Assembly (NCBI GenBank): GCA_015501055.1
Contig: JADNYV010000044.1
Coordinates: 124,001-188,000, forward strand
DNA from: Mucidula mucida
Lineage: Eukaryota > Basidiomycota > Agaricomycetes > Agaricales > Physalacriaceae
Direction: 5' to 3'
Length of the DNA stretch: 64,000 bases
Position numbers and translations under genes: made by a program. Below the pieces are notes generated by a model that worked only from the letters and a program-made list of their open reading frames with translations, was not told where the DNA came from and did no database searches. Shown one piece after another: positions 21,041 to 32,698 of this stretch (position 1 is the first letter of the stretch; each line of letters begins with the position of its first letter).

Positions 21041-23049
21041 AAGGATTGTTGAATCTTGGGGGGCAAAACGATTTGTGAACGCAGAGTTATATGCGGTTTG
21101 AACAAGTGCGGATCAGTGTCCCGGGTCGGAAGCTGGGCCAAAATATGCGAGATTCCGCAAGATATGTGCCGTCGTTCGGAACATTCTTCATCATGTGAAG
21201 AATCTCCTGCATTATCAAAGACATCAAACATTGAAATATGACTACTCGGGAGGTGCGAGACTCGGTGGACGTTTAACTCCCTTTTCCGGAGGTTCCTGCC
21301 GGACGGAAGGGATGGAGAAGGTATCACGGGCGAGGATGTTCAAGGCGAGTGCCCGTTCAGATGTTTCTTGTCCTTCTTGAGCAAGCCATTCATGACTCGC
21401 TATCTTGGGCGGTCAAGTAATCACTGGGCGTTTCTCGTCTTCCGCCAGTAGATCACCCCATAGATCATCGTCCCGGAACCTCATCCTAGCAAGGCGATGC
21501 CTCCTCGTCGTCCCAACCCCACGTGTTGCTAGGATCTGTATCCATTTGCTATTGCCATTATCATTTTGGTGAGGTGAATGATTAAAGTCCATAACATTGT
21601 TAATAACATGATCATCATTAAAAGCATCAACTGTCTGCTGCTGTGTCCTTGCTTTCGTCTGCTTTACTCCGTGTCTCAGCATTATCCGAACTCCAAGCGC
21701 CACTGTTCTCTGATACGTCATCCTGGACAGGCATGACCATACAGACGGTTCCGGCTGCTGCTCGACTTTGTTGGAAGGGGCGCAACGACGGGCGGTGATT
21801 TCCTTTCTTGGTATGCACTCCTATATAGATAGACCTTCCAAGGCTCAGTAGGTATATTGGTAAGTGATGGCCTCGGTTGCGAAGACTAATCAAACGAGCA
21901 TACGTATTTGAGAATCTTGAGTGGGGACGGCAGTAAGACTCCTTGAAACGTCTTCCTTTCACTTCTTCTCGCGTTTCCGGCTAACGTTCTCAGTCGTCTT
22001 TTGGCTTCTTGAAGCAGAAGCAAGCGCGAGGGTCGTCTAATGCGTTCCTCCGTGGCGGTCCTGTATAAGCACGAGCATTGAAAGGGCGGCCGGGGGGCAA
22101 GCATGGACATGAAGCCAGCTGGCAAGAGAAAATGGATTGCAGATGCTTTTATTAGAGGTATCGCAATAAGCATCGCCGGTGAGGACAGCCTAGTACAGAC
22201 ACCAATAAGAGTGCTTATGAGGGACACAAACCACCAACCAATGCTCTTTTTCAAAGAAGTTCAGTCTGTGGTGGCAGCTACACACTTGTATACAGTCAAT
22301 CTACTGCCTTCCAACTACTGGACTACAGTCCTTGGCAACTCCAAGTTTTGTGGTGATCTCCATCGTTGGCGAGGCATTTCGGGGCAGCATAACCTAGCAT
22401 TCGCAAGTAGAACATCTACATCCGAATACCGTCCTGGAGAGGACTCCGAGTCGCGGTCGTGAAATGATCCATTATCCACAGAAAATGCAACCGCCAGATG
22501 GCTTCCTCACCTGAATGAAGTTGGCCTTGAACGTCGTCATTGAACAGTCCGTCCCGTATTGAAGCCTTTCAATTATACGGACTGGGATTTCACTTCTGTT
22601 TTCGCCCTGATCTCCGTTCCCTGTTCGCTATCGATCCTATGTGGTGCGTTCTATATTAAAAGTGCTTGTATTATATTTAGACAGTCCCCTTGTCGTAAAA
22701 AAATTGCACCAACTGCGCTGATGAACGGGGATAGTGTTGGAGCAAATTTGGAGACGCAAATCCTTGATGGATCTTCGTGAAGTAACGTTATAAAGAACGG
22801 TCTGTGGCGGGAAAACCACAGTATATTTGAGCTCAGGAGGCTCAGGGTGTTAGGCTGAAACGTTGACATGCGTTGACATGCGGAGCCGATATCCGTCGGC
22901 AGGATCTAATCTACTCTGCTCCTGCCTTACATAAACCGAACGACAGCTATCCCACGACCCAGCTTTTCTTCCTCTCCCACTCGGTTACTGCGGTTCGCGC
23001 TCGCTCGCACCACCTTTTTCCAAATTCCCCCACCCGCAGTCTTGTTATA
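21041..23049. other. Gene-poor region
   Basis: Apart from repeat copy B (21842-22035), I see only short open stretches without protein character. A tandem GTTGACATGC GTTGACATGC lies near 22862. The last 200 bp are a C/T-rich leader of the glycoprotein gene beginning at 23050, as is usual for highly expressed fungal genes. Confidence 0.4.
21842..22035. repeat. Dispersed direct repeat, copy B
   Basis: Second copy of the segment at 20078-20310, same orientation, roughly 1.75 kb away, with the hydrolase remnant between them. Confidence 0.7.
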
Positions 23050-24360
23050 ATGTCTTTATCAACCTCAGTCGCTCTTTTCTCTACCCTCCTCGCCGTCGGT
23101 ACCCAAGTCCGTGGCCAAGCCACGGGCACCTACCCTGCCACGCCCTTGGCTGAAAAGACCTTTGCTTGGGAGGATCTGGTATGTCTATTTCACCTCGGTT
23201 TCCGGGATTTTTCTAACGTTGTTTTCCCAGCCATACCAAGCGGACACCGACACCCAGTTGATCAGGGGTTCCCAGTCAGGTTATAACAAGTGTAACGACA
23301 CTACCGAGGGACAAGAATCCAAGTGCCAGACCTCTGTCTTTAACAACATTGGTGGTACGTTTTTCAAACATGAAAATATTTTTATTTGCTCATTTTCATC
23401 ATAGACTTCTGCCTATGGGCTCCCCAGGAGATGGACATCATTGCCAACACCGAGGGTGAAGAAGTTGCCTGGTGCACGACGGAGCATGGTGGTCGTCTCA
23501 TTCCCGAGGGCACCATCACTGGTCTCCAGCTCATAGAGACCACCGAGTACCTTCAGCTCACTGGGTTCATCAACGGCCCCAACATCAACATCCAGGCGGG
23601 TGACTTTGGTGGTGAACTCGACCCTCACGGTGCTGACTTGGTAAGCCCTTTGCCCTGACACGCTGAAGCGGCTAATCAACGCCGTTAATTATCCAGCGTG
23701 GTAACCCCCTTGGTGGTCTGATGTACTCGACCGCCTGGAGTGGCAACAACGACACCTATCAGCAAGTCTTTGAGTGGCATCAGTGCGTCTCCCGCTCAAT
23801 CTTCCTCTTCATCACGCTAATCCCCTTTCAGGTTCATCGGTGCTGATGGCTTCTGCTTCCGTATTTGCAAGCCCACTTCAGATCAGGATGCTTCTTACTG
23901 CCAGCACATCTACGACCGTATCGGCTGCTCTTACAACGACCCCGCTGACGCCAAGGACGGCGAGTTCACTCACTGCAAGGGTGATGTTGGCCTCCCCCCT
24001 GGTATCTACGTTGAGGGCGGTGTCACCATGACCTACACTCAGCCTGCAGAGTCCCTCGGTGCTATCTCCACCATGCCTTACACTGCCACCATTCCCCCTT
24101 ACTCCGAGTGCACGACCTTCCAGAGCACTGCTCTCTTCGCAGACATTGCCTCGGTCTCTGCCACCCAGAGCGGCGCCTCCTCCGGTGCTACTGCTACCGG
24201 TAGCAAGTCATCTCACGGTACCACTGGAACAGGTGGTTCGACCAGCACCCGCACCTCCAGCGGATCCAGCGCTTCGTCCACCGACAACGGTGCCATCAAC
24301 ATCGCCGTTGGTGGTTTCTCGTTGATGGGCGTTGTCTTCAGCGCTCTCTTCCTGTCATAA
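23050..24360 (+). CDS. Secreted GPI-anchored glycoprotein, MAG-like
   Basis: Five exons: 23050-23178, 23231-23354, 23405-23640, 23697-23782, 23832-24360, joining to 368 codons. A signal peptide (MSLSTSVALFSTLLAVGTQVRGQ) leads into a Cys-containing domain: PYQADTDTQLIRGSQSGYNKC, FCLWAPQEMD, VAWCTTEHGGRLIP, GADGFCFRICKP, YCQHIYDRIGC and GVTMTYTQP. This order is that of the basidiomycete macrophage-activating-glycoprotein-like surface proteins. The last 80 residues are Ser/Thr/Gly-rich, likely O-glycosylated, ending in a hydrophobic tail suited to GPI anchoring. Codon use is strongly C-ending compared with its neighbours, which suggests high expression. Role in the cell wall is inferred. Confidence 0.85.
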
Positions 24361-25198
24361 GCCTGGAAATATCATGATTCGTACGATCTGATTTGGCCTG
24401 CTGTTATGATATTTGATGTCTGCTTGACCTGCTTGTTGAGTGTCGTTCGTTACCACCTACCTACCATACCCGTCACCTATTCATATTACACGGACTACTA
24501 GTTTCTTTTTCCTCTCGCATTTCAACCTTTTTGGCTATGTGTCGATAGGTGTCGGTCATAATCAGGATTTTTCTTGATCACTGTGGAACGTGGTGTTGCC
24601 TTACTGTCGCTGACTGGCTGCAAGAAACTGCTCCTGGGTGTCATCACAAGTATGCGTTGTTCCTGACGCTCTGAGCGACCAGGCTTTCTGTTTTCTAGAT
24701 CTTTTCCAAATTGTGCGATGCCTGTAAGCGTTCTAGAACCCCTTGATGCATTCACAACACGAAACTGTAGTCCATCTTCTGGAGGATGTTGCGTGGTGCG
24801 CGTATCAGCTCGACAGATTTCCCTACTTGTCTCCATCTCGTCAAATTATGGTCGTACTCAGGAAAGACCTGAATCTCTGGCAGAACGAGCCCGAACTTGA
24901 CGTGTATAGCTTTCCACGCCCCGATGGCGGTTTGAAGGACTTGTGTGTCTGCCTCACCAGCATCCATATATTCTTGTCCGACTGAATCCAGGCCAGCATT
25001 AAAGAAAAGGGTTGGATATCGCAAGCTAGTATGAAAGATATTTAAGGCAGATGGTGACTTCTATAGTGAACACTGAAGCATGGACAATTTGTTTATATTC
25101 CGACAAGGTAGAGCTGTGATCACGCGTGCTCATTGATCTACTTACCAGTAAGCAGAAAACTTGAGATATGGTCCGGGGTTTAGTATACCATGTAGGAT
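24361..25198. other. Intergenic between convergent genes
   Basis: Contains the 3' regions of the glycoprotein and amylase genes. A minus-strand open segment (about 25024-24522, with pieces MRYPTLFFNAGLDSVGQEYM and LTGIAQFGKDLENRKPGR) could be a small gene of about 170 residues if spliced. I recognise no family and do not call it. Confidence 0.3.
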
Positions 25199-27190
25199 TC
25201 ACACAGAAGACATTGCTCCAGTATGAAATGCGATCGCTGAACGGGCACCAATGGTCGCTGCTAACAACCCATCCTGGTCAATTGTGAATGTGCTCCTTCG
25301 ACTTGTATTAGTCAACGTCGTAGCTCAAAGATAGCAACTTACGTCTCGTCACACTGCGCCACTCCCGGACCGACGTTGCAGTAACGACCTGCGGGCAATC
25401 CAGAGGAGAACGCCGTCTCCGACCACGACGCGTCTCCATTGTTTATAGCAACGAATCCTGCATTACCGCGGGAAAACGCAATACGTTCGTTCGAGGGTGA
25501 ATACCAGTTTGTTAAGTCAGCGGATTGAACGGTGTTGCGGAAGCCGACCATGCCACTCATCGTCCTGAGATACTTTAAGTCAATCTCAAGGAGAGAAAGT
25601 CGTGAAGATGGACCGCACCGATGCTGGCACAACCACCCACTCCCGTCGTCACACGAACCCCTTCCGTTGTTTGGGGCGCCATCAGTTATGTCGTTGAATG
25701 CGTAACTTGAGAGTATAGTGATAGTGCCATATGGATGAGCTAGAGAGTACACCATGGCATTGATATATGTGTTGGAAGGCGATGTATGATTCAGCGAGTC
25801 GGCATGCTTTGATAGTCTCAACACGCGGTAAGAAATTGTAATCAATAAACTCACCCTTTCTGTATCATGATTTGCGACGAAGACGTTGGCGGTATCACTG
25901 GCGATCCAGCCCTGGGGGAGAATGGTCAAAAGTACGTCGAGAAATAGAAACTTGAGCTACTACCTTATCATCTAGATTCTGTAGTTGGGCTATATCGCCG
26001 GATTCGAAAGCAGCTTTGATGAGATCGGTGTAGTAAAAGTTTTGCACGTCGCCTACCTCGTCGTTGAGATTCGAATCCATAAAGTATTCGTTACACACCA
26101 TTTTGGACGTACGCCTGAGGTTGTATCGCCTCGGGATTTCCTGTTGAGGAATGCGCCTCTTGCGTAATGTATGCGTTGGAGTTGCTGAGACGTGAGGTGA
26201 TGTTGTGAATATCGTCGCTTGGGATGACTTGAAACAATGTTAGGACTACAAACCCATGTAGCGAGACGGGACGTACACAGTGCAGCGTCGAGTCTAAATC
26301 CATCGACGCCGAGCGACAAGAGGTCATTGGCATACCACGCCAACGTCGCTCGAACATACTCCGTTTCGGTGCGCAAGCTAGATGGATGAATCAGCCGACA
26401 TGGCACGACGAATAAGGGAACTCACTCGGCAAGGCTATCCAGCTCGCATGTCTGGACTTCGGTGACATTTTGGTAACTATCGCAATCAATCACGTCTCCA
26501 TTTCCGTTCCCGCAGTGGTGGAAGTCCCATTCATGATACGGGACAGCTGTTCATCCCATTCAGAGTCCAGAAAATGAGAGAAGGTCCTCGGATGTCACCT
26601 TCATAGGTATAGTGACTAAAGGCGCTTCCACCAACACCGACGCCTTCATGATTGCCACACATGTGGTTCAAAATGGTGTCTGAAAATCAATATATCACAT
26701 TCAAGTTAAGCGTACTCGGTGCGACTAACCTTGGATGATGCCAACGCCAACTGCATGGCAAACCTGCACCATGTTCGCGTACTGGTCGCGATTCCCGCGT
26801 TTTGATGTGATATTGTATGACACAACCTGTCGTTCTGGCTTTGAACTCAAGCTGGCGTATGACAAGAACGCACTAACCTCATAATCGGAAGACCACTCCG
26901 CGCCATCTGTATGTTCCGCCGCAGGGCTTGCTGCAAAACAGTGAGGGGTACGGACATCGTCATATTACGATTTGGGAACGTACTTTGGACAAACCCGTAA
27001 CCAGCGGGACCCAGAAAAGACGTGCACTGAACGGTATGAAAAGATTGATTTGGACATCACTCGAGACGCGTACCTCGGCAGCGACTGAATCCCAGTCCCA
27101 TTCAAACATCTGCGCAATCACCTTGTTGGTGGTGGACGGCGCGGCAGACACGCCTGAGAAAAGAACGGCAATAGAAACGAATGCAATCAT
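25199..27190 (-). CDS. Secreted alpha-amylase, glycoside hydrolase family 13
   Basis: Intron-rich gene starting at ATG 27190 with signal peptide [16 protein letters not shown]. Mature segments in order: [54 protein letters not shown] (nucleophile Asp), AYITQEAH (acid/base Glu), [18 protein letters not shown] (third Asp), [15 protein letters not shown] and [12 protein letters not shown]. All three GH13 catalytic carboxylates are present. The C-terminus, [19 protein letters not shown], ends the barrel plus beta-sandwich. There is no starch-binding module. It hydrolyses alpha-1,4-glucan outside the cell. One splice between YVQNG and VGDVQNF needs an intron of only 40 nt (GTGTAA..GACGAG). Without that splice a stop follows, so this step deserves RNA support. 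Confidence 0.85.
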
Positions 27191-27647
27191 GGTGTGAAGA
27201 GAAAAAAGATTCAAGACAGGCCGCAAGGAGCTCGAGGAGCCCCAAACACATGTCCTCGTGGTCGTCAAGTCCTTTTGAAAATGGTGTTCAGAATGCGTTT
27301 CAGGACTGGGCGTTGGATCAAGATCGTGGATTGTAGTTTTGACTCCATGCATATAACACTATACAGAATTGAAATCGCGGACATCGCCGAGCAGCCTGCA
27401 GCGAGCCACGAGGTTAGTCTAGATTTCATGGATGAGAGAGCGCTTGCGCGTGAAAATATGGTATTCGTCTCTCGCTTGCTGTCGAGACTCGAGAGACGAG
27501 ACGGCGTTCGCTGTGGACCGTTGTGGACCAAGGAATGATATTGGATCGCAATTACTGGTCACGCCTAAATCACGTTTTCAACACGTTGTTCAACCAAAAA
27601 AAAAGCTGCTTCCCTTTTTGGCTTTTGCAACTCACCCGCAAACCGTC

Positions 27648-28849
27648 ATGTCGCCCGCCGACTTGCCCACTGAGCTCCTCACGACGATTTTTCGAGAATT
27701 GAACGAGCACCAAGAGACTCTCAGAGCCTGCGCTCTCGTCTGCTCTAGGTGGACTAGTGCAAGCCAAGCACTACTGTTCAATCGCGTCAACATTACTCCC
27801 ACTTCCGGTCTCGTTGACCACCTCCTCATGCTCATGAAAACAGCACCCCATCTTAATGGCTTCGTTCGCTACCTCGAACTAAGCGTAATCGACACTGGCA
27901 CGCGATTGGAGAAACTCCTCGGCGTTGTCGAGAGTCTCACCGGCCTGCGTACCGTCGAATTGCATTGCGTTCTGTGGACCAACGTTGACGTCCCTCTGGA
28001 ACGTCTTCTTCTTGCCCTATCCCGCCTCGAATCTCTCCGCACCGTCTTTGTGGATAATGATTCAGCGGGCAAGCTCGGAATTCCTCGCTCGTTCAAGTTC
28101 GTGTTTAAGGCATTGTCGGAGTCTCGCGTGTCTCGGATTGGGCTGTACGGAATCGATATAACGAATGACCTCGGTGACGTAGACGCTGTCGAACTTCCAT
28201 CATCACTAAAAAGCATCTCTCTGGACTTGGACGGCGCTTCGTTAAAGCGCTTCACCAGCTGGTTCCCAACTCGTCTTCCTCTTTCTGACGTGGAGATCTA
28301 TCTCTTGATGATGAGGGAGATACCGAGCATTAACGAGGTCCTGTCGGCTTGCACATTTTCTTCTGCACCACACCTCCGTATCTCTTTTAGCATGCTCGGT
28401 AAGTGTTGCAACCAAATCGTGGCATATCTACTCACCGAATTGTAGATGCAGTAGCACACAAAGGCGCTGAAACACTTGACATCGCTCGTTTTAGTCGTGT
28501 TTTTTTCACTTTGAACATTTATACGTCTCAAAAACTCAGCAAAGCCGGCTATGCCAGTATCATCACACTTTGGGCGGCCACATTCTCCCAACAAGCACCC
28601 CACAATAATATTTCCGAGATCACTCTAACATTCTATTCCAAGAGAGGTTTGGGCAAGGACGCTGAAACGGCTTGGGCTAGTCTGGATAATGCGTTAGTGG
28701 GTGAGAATATGGGGCGATTGAAGAGTATCCGCTTTGAGGACGAGACCGGTGCCTTGATTTCACCGGGAAATGGGAACCAGCATTGGAGGGACCATCTTAT
28801 GCTTCGGAAACTTCTACCTTGGTGTCACAATAAGCGGTTGGTCTTTTGA
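27648..28849 (+). CDS. F-box protein
   Basis: Two exons, 27648-28398 and 28446-28849, 384 residues. The N-terminus is a clear F-box: LPTELLTTIFRELNEHQETL, ACALVCSRWTSASQALLF. The remainder is made of leucine-rich alternating segments (LRTVELHCVLW, RLESLRTVFVDND, VSRIGLYGIDITNDL, SLKSISLDLDGASLKRF), the usual substrate-binding part in basidiomycete F-box proteins. It would bind Skp1 in an SCF ubiquitin ligase. The target is unknown. The gene is divergent from the amylase, with about 450 bp between their starts. Confidence 0.85.
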
Positions 28850-29175
28850 AGGACTGAGAGAGCGTGGGGCCCAGGGATTGCCGTACCGTGCCATCGGACC
28901 GTGATCCGTCTACTCCTGGTCAGTCGCCATACATTGCGTTGACTTCAACTCATTCTATGACAGATATGTAGTGAACAATTATCTCACGATGTATACAGAC
29001 TTTCCAGACGTTTCTGAGCCAATTCAATGAAATTATTTTATAGCAGCGGGTTCATTCTGTGAAATTCTAACACAAATTGCGGAGAAGATTTCCGGCCCGG
29101 GAAGAACACGCGGCCCGTGCGCTTGCATATAAAGCGTCATTTGACTGGGAGACGCCATACTCCCACCTGCTATCG

Positions 29176-30424
29176 ATGTCCTTGAAGAAATCCATTACTC
29201 TCGCGAGCGGCCAGCTCATCCCCCAAATTGGATTGGGTACTTGGCTGTCCAAACCCAAAGAGGTGGAGAACGCGGTATGTGAATGCTTCACTATCTTGAC
29301 GATCAGTATTAACGACGGAGATAGGTCGAATATGCCGTCAAGGAGGCTGGATATCGCCACCTTGATTTAGCATACATCTACGAGAATCAGGATGAAGTTG
29401 GCGCTGCACTGAAGAAGCTCATTCCCGATGTGGTCAAACGCGAAGATCTCTTCATTACCTCGAAGTTGTGGAACACGGCCCACAAGCCTGAGCTCGTCGA
29501 GAAGGAGCTGGATATCACTTTAAAGCAGATCGGCACTGATTACCTCGACTTGTATCGTGCGTGTTTTCGCTTTACACCTTAAGTTATATTCTGACCTTAT
29601 TCCGACAGTCATCCACTGGCCCGTCGCCTTCAACGATACCAACCAAGGTCTGCAGCCCCCTAGCCCCGCGGACCCCAATTTGGTTGACCTTGATCTGGAA
29701 ACTCCCATCATTGAGACATGGAAAGCTATGATTAGGCTGCCCAAGTCAAAGGTACAGCATATTCTGCGCTTTCCACGCGTTATCTAACGGGTCATTCATA
29801 GGTCAAAGCTATTGGCGTGTCCAACTTCAACATCGAGCAACTCGAAGGTATCACCAAGGCGACTGGCGTTGCCCCGGTGCGTGCATCCCAGTGATATCGA
29901 TTCTGCCGAAGTATTTCCTTACCCCATGATTCGCAGGTCGCTAATCAGGTCGAGTCCCACCCGTACCTTCCTCAAGATGACCTCGTCGCGTACTGCAAGT
30001 CGAAGAACATCCACATCACTGCTTACAGTCCTCTCGGTAACAACAGTGCGTCTATTTCCTCCAATGTTACATCACGTTCTGATCGTGGCGCGCAGTGTTG
30101 GACAAGCCCAAGCTTACCGACCACCCCGTCGTGAAAAAGATAGCTGAGAAGCTCGGCGCGACTACTGCTCAAGTCCTCGTCGCATGGGGCGCCTACCGCG
30201 GCTACTCCGTCATTCCCAAGAGTGTCCAGCCCGAACGTATCACGTCCAACTTCAAGCAGGTCGAGCTCAGCCCCGAGGATTATGAGACGATCTACGCGCT
30301 TGGTGCTACGGAGCACACGCGCTTTAACATTCCTTACCTCTATTCGAAACCGACGTGGGATATCAACATCTTCGATGAGCCGGAAGAGAAGTCGGCCAAG
30401 CATAGGCCGCTCTTGGGCATTTAA
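29176..30424 (+). CDS. Aldo-keto reductase
   Basis: Six exons: 29176-29274, 29325-29556, 29609-29751, 29802-29876, 29937-30045, 30096-30424, joining to 329 codons. Starts [25 protein letters not shown]. The catalytic tetrad is intact: Asp and Tyr in [15 protein letters not shown], Lys in FITSKLWNT, His in [41 protein letters not shown] and the cofactor-binding [12 protein letters not shown] follow. It is an NADPH-dependent cytosolic reductase of sugar and aliphatic or aromatic aldehydes, close in pattern to fungal glycerol dehydrogenase / xylose-reductase-like enzymes. The exact substrate cannot be read from sequence. Confidence 0.93.
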
Positions 30425-31529
30425 AAGTGTATGTTAGGGGAGAAGTGAATTTATGTGTATGTGTCGGAATTCAGAACATCTGCAACAGTGGACATGAACC
30501 CTAGCTATCAAACTTTTGCAAGTTGCACGGTTTTTGTTTATTCGCTATGTACACGGAAAAGCCTCGCGCAAGGAAAGTGATATTTTATCTTGTCGTTAAC
30601 TCGAGCCGCCTGGACGGGGAGCGTGTACGATCTCATCTTCTAAAAGCCTGAGGAGATGCTCGCTGCTTAGCATGATAATGTGCGACCTGACCAGTGCTGT
30701 CGTGTTGAGAGAGTTGGTACGTCGCTGAATGAACCGTAAACATATTCTAAAGGAGCGTTGACAATGGATACTCATATACGACGCGAACTTGTCGATCGTC
30801 CGATCGTTGAAAGTGGTTAGGATGCGTGACGGCCTGAGCTCTATGGAAGCACGTTCAGTATAAGATACAACTTGCAAGTGCTGACGCACACAAGCGCGCG
30901 TACCACGAGACAAAATAATGCAGAAGACAAGTAGGCTGGTCAATGAGTGCGCTGAATTGATGGGATGCCTCTTTCGCGATCTGTGGCGCAATTAATGAGG
31001 GCGAGGGCACGCAAGGGATGCAGAGCACTCACATGACAGTGCGATCATGTTTGGCTATAAAGGCATATTTCTCATCCACGGACCTTGGGCACAAATGAAG
31101 GTACAGAACGACATTCGGTGTACGCGGACCGAGCACCCCTTGTCTCACTTCAAGGGATCGTCAAATCAGCCGCAGTAACGCAGAGGCATTCATTGTCAAG
31201 CTATTTCAAGGTTCAGTGACGTGAATCTCGCGCGATATGTCCCGATTCATCAGACAGTGGCGTCCTCGATGGCAGACGGGGAGTTTCAATGTCGAAAAAG
31301 CGCTCGTGTATGTGGATGTGGACAAGTCGAAAAGACCTTGAACAAACTCATGGTTCACTGCAAGGCGCCCTGGGTCACGAACCTGCATTTGATGCCGTAC
31401 TATTCCGTGTGACTGCCCCAAACGGTGTTGACGAGTCCAGCGCTGGATCAGGAGCATTTAGTAGTATTGGAACGGGTAGCAATGGAAGCGTAAACGAAGG
31501 CAAAGGTGAAGGCAGCACCGATGGTAATA
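30425..31529. other. Intergenic region, no supported gene
   Basis: A minus-strand open stretch of 131 codons (30991-30596) includes FNDRTIDKFASYMSI. This resembles FNNRKIDELALYLRI near 55350 on the plus strand, with about 80% nucleotide identity over 35 nt. It may be a shared fragment of a repeated gene, but there is too little for a call. Confidence 0.3.
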
Positions 31530-32145
31530 CTAGCGATCACGAAACAGTTCGCGTATATCCTTCATCTCGAAGATGTGGACACCCGCTTCTTCTAGCTCGT
31601 CCTCAATTTCCGTTGCGACAGAGGCGGCAGGCGTTATACCACCTCCGTACAAGACCTCCAGCCGGTCATACGTCCCATGGGCCCCACGAACGAGTAACAC
31701 CTCATTCCCTCGATCGAGAGCTGCACTGCACGCTGATAGCGCGTGTGAGTGGAATGTCTGAGAGATCGCTGACGAGACACCTACTAGCCCTCAACGAAAA
31801 GTCGGAATGTAATCCAGCGACAATGATTTCAGCATCAGGGTGTATAAGATTTCCCAGCTCTGTTCCCGTGAACGCGTTGTTCTTCCGCTTATCGATAACG
31901 TGCTCGCCTGGTAGCGGCGGAAAGGCGAGCTGCCATCCTGGCGTGTTCGGTTCGTCGGGGTCTCCCGAGTCCCCTGTATTGCGAACGTGCACGATTAACG
32001 GGACTGGTTTGGCCTGCCGAGCGTGTTCGAGGACTTGGGAGATGTTGGGACCAAGGACAGCAGAAGAGGGCACTCCATTAGGAGGCGGAAGCAGACTGGC
32101 AACTTGAACGTCAAGGAGAAGGAGAACTCGGTCTGTCGTGCGCAT
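31530..32145 (-). CDS. Isochorismatase-like hydrolase lacking the usual cysteine
   Basis: Two exons, 32145-31785 and 31732-31530, 187 residues. It starts MRTTDRVLLLLDVQVASLL (first conserved Asp in LLLDVQ). HVRNTGDSGDPDEPNTPGW, VIDKRKNNAFTGTEL (conserved Lys) and IIVAGLHSDFSLRATCSAAL follow, ending VLLVRGAHGTYDRLE. Cysteine hydrolases of this family use D-K-C. The Cys normally sits in (T/S)DxCV, but here the segment reads SDFSL. A Cys occurs four residues later, after the splice. The fold is therefore clear but activity is doubtful. Splicing with donor GTAGGT gives the only continuous frame. Confidence 0.82.
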
Positions 32146-32698
32146 GGCGATTACGAGCCTGGTCGATGGTGATAGGCTTTAAATAAGCAGGCAGTCAGCT
32201 TAGAACGCGAGGTACATCTCGGTGACTGTTATGCTCGTGAATTGATCTGATCATCAGCTAGCCAAATATGTCACTGAACACGCCTCGCGGCCATTCACAT
32301 CGTGGAGTAAAGTCTCAGTCATCCATGTCCTCAGTAGTTACACGTCTATCAAGTAGTCCGGACAACTCGATGCCATCCGTGTCCACCTCTCATGCCTCCG
32401 AGGCAGTCCACGCATTGGAAAGTGATTGACCAGGACTCCTTTGGTAAGTGTCGGTTCCGGGGCTTTTAAGCGGAACAACAGCAAGGTAAGACCCTTAGCA
32501 CGAGACAACGCTTTGCTTGATCGATAATGTCAGTGGCACGGTACGAGCCGGAAACGTTGGGGAACCAAGTGTATTTTCATCTAGCATCTGGGAGCCGTCG
32601 TACAAGATGCCCTAATATATACAGTGATCTGTGGAGCACGAGAAAAACATTTGCATCAAGAACAAGGGAGATTTCTTTGAAACGTACAGAGAGAGTAA
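32146..32698. other. Intergenic region
   Basis: No supported coding sequence or repeat. It carries the promoter of the isochorismatase-like gene and the 3' region of the MYND gene. Confidence 0.4.
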
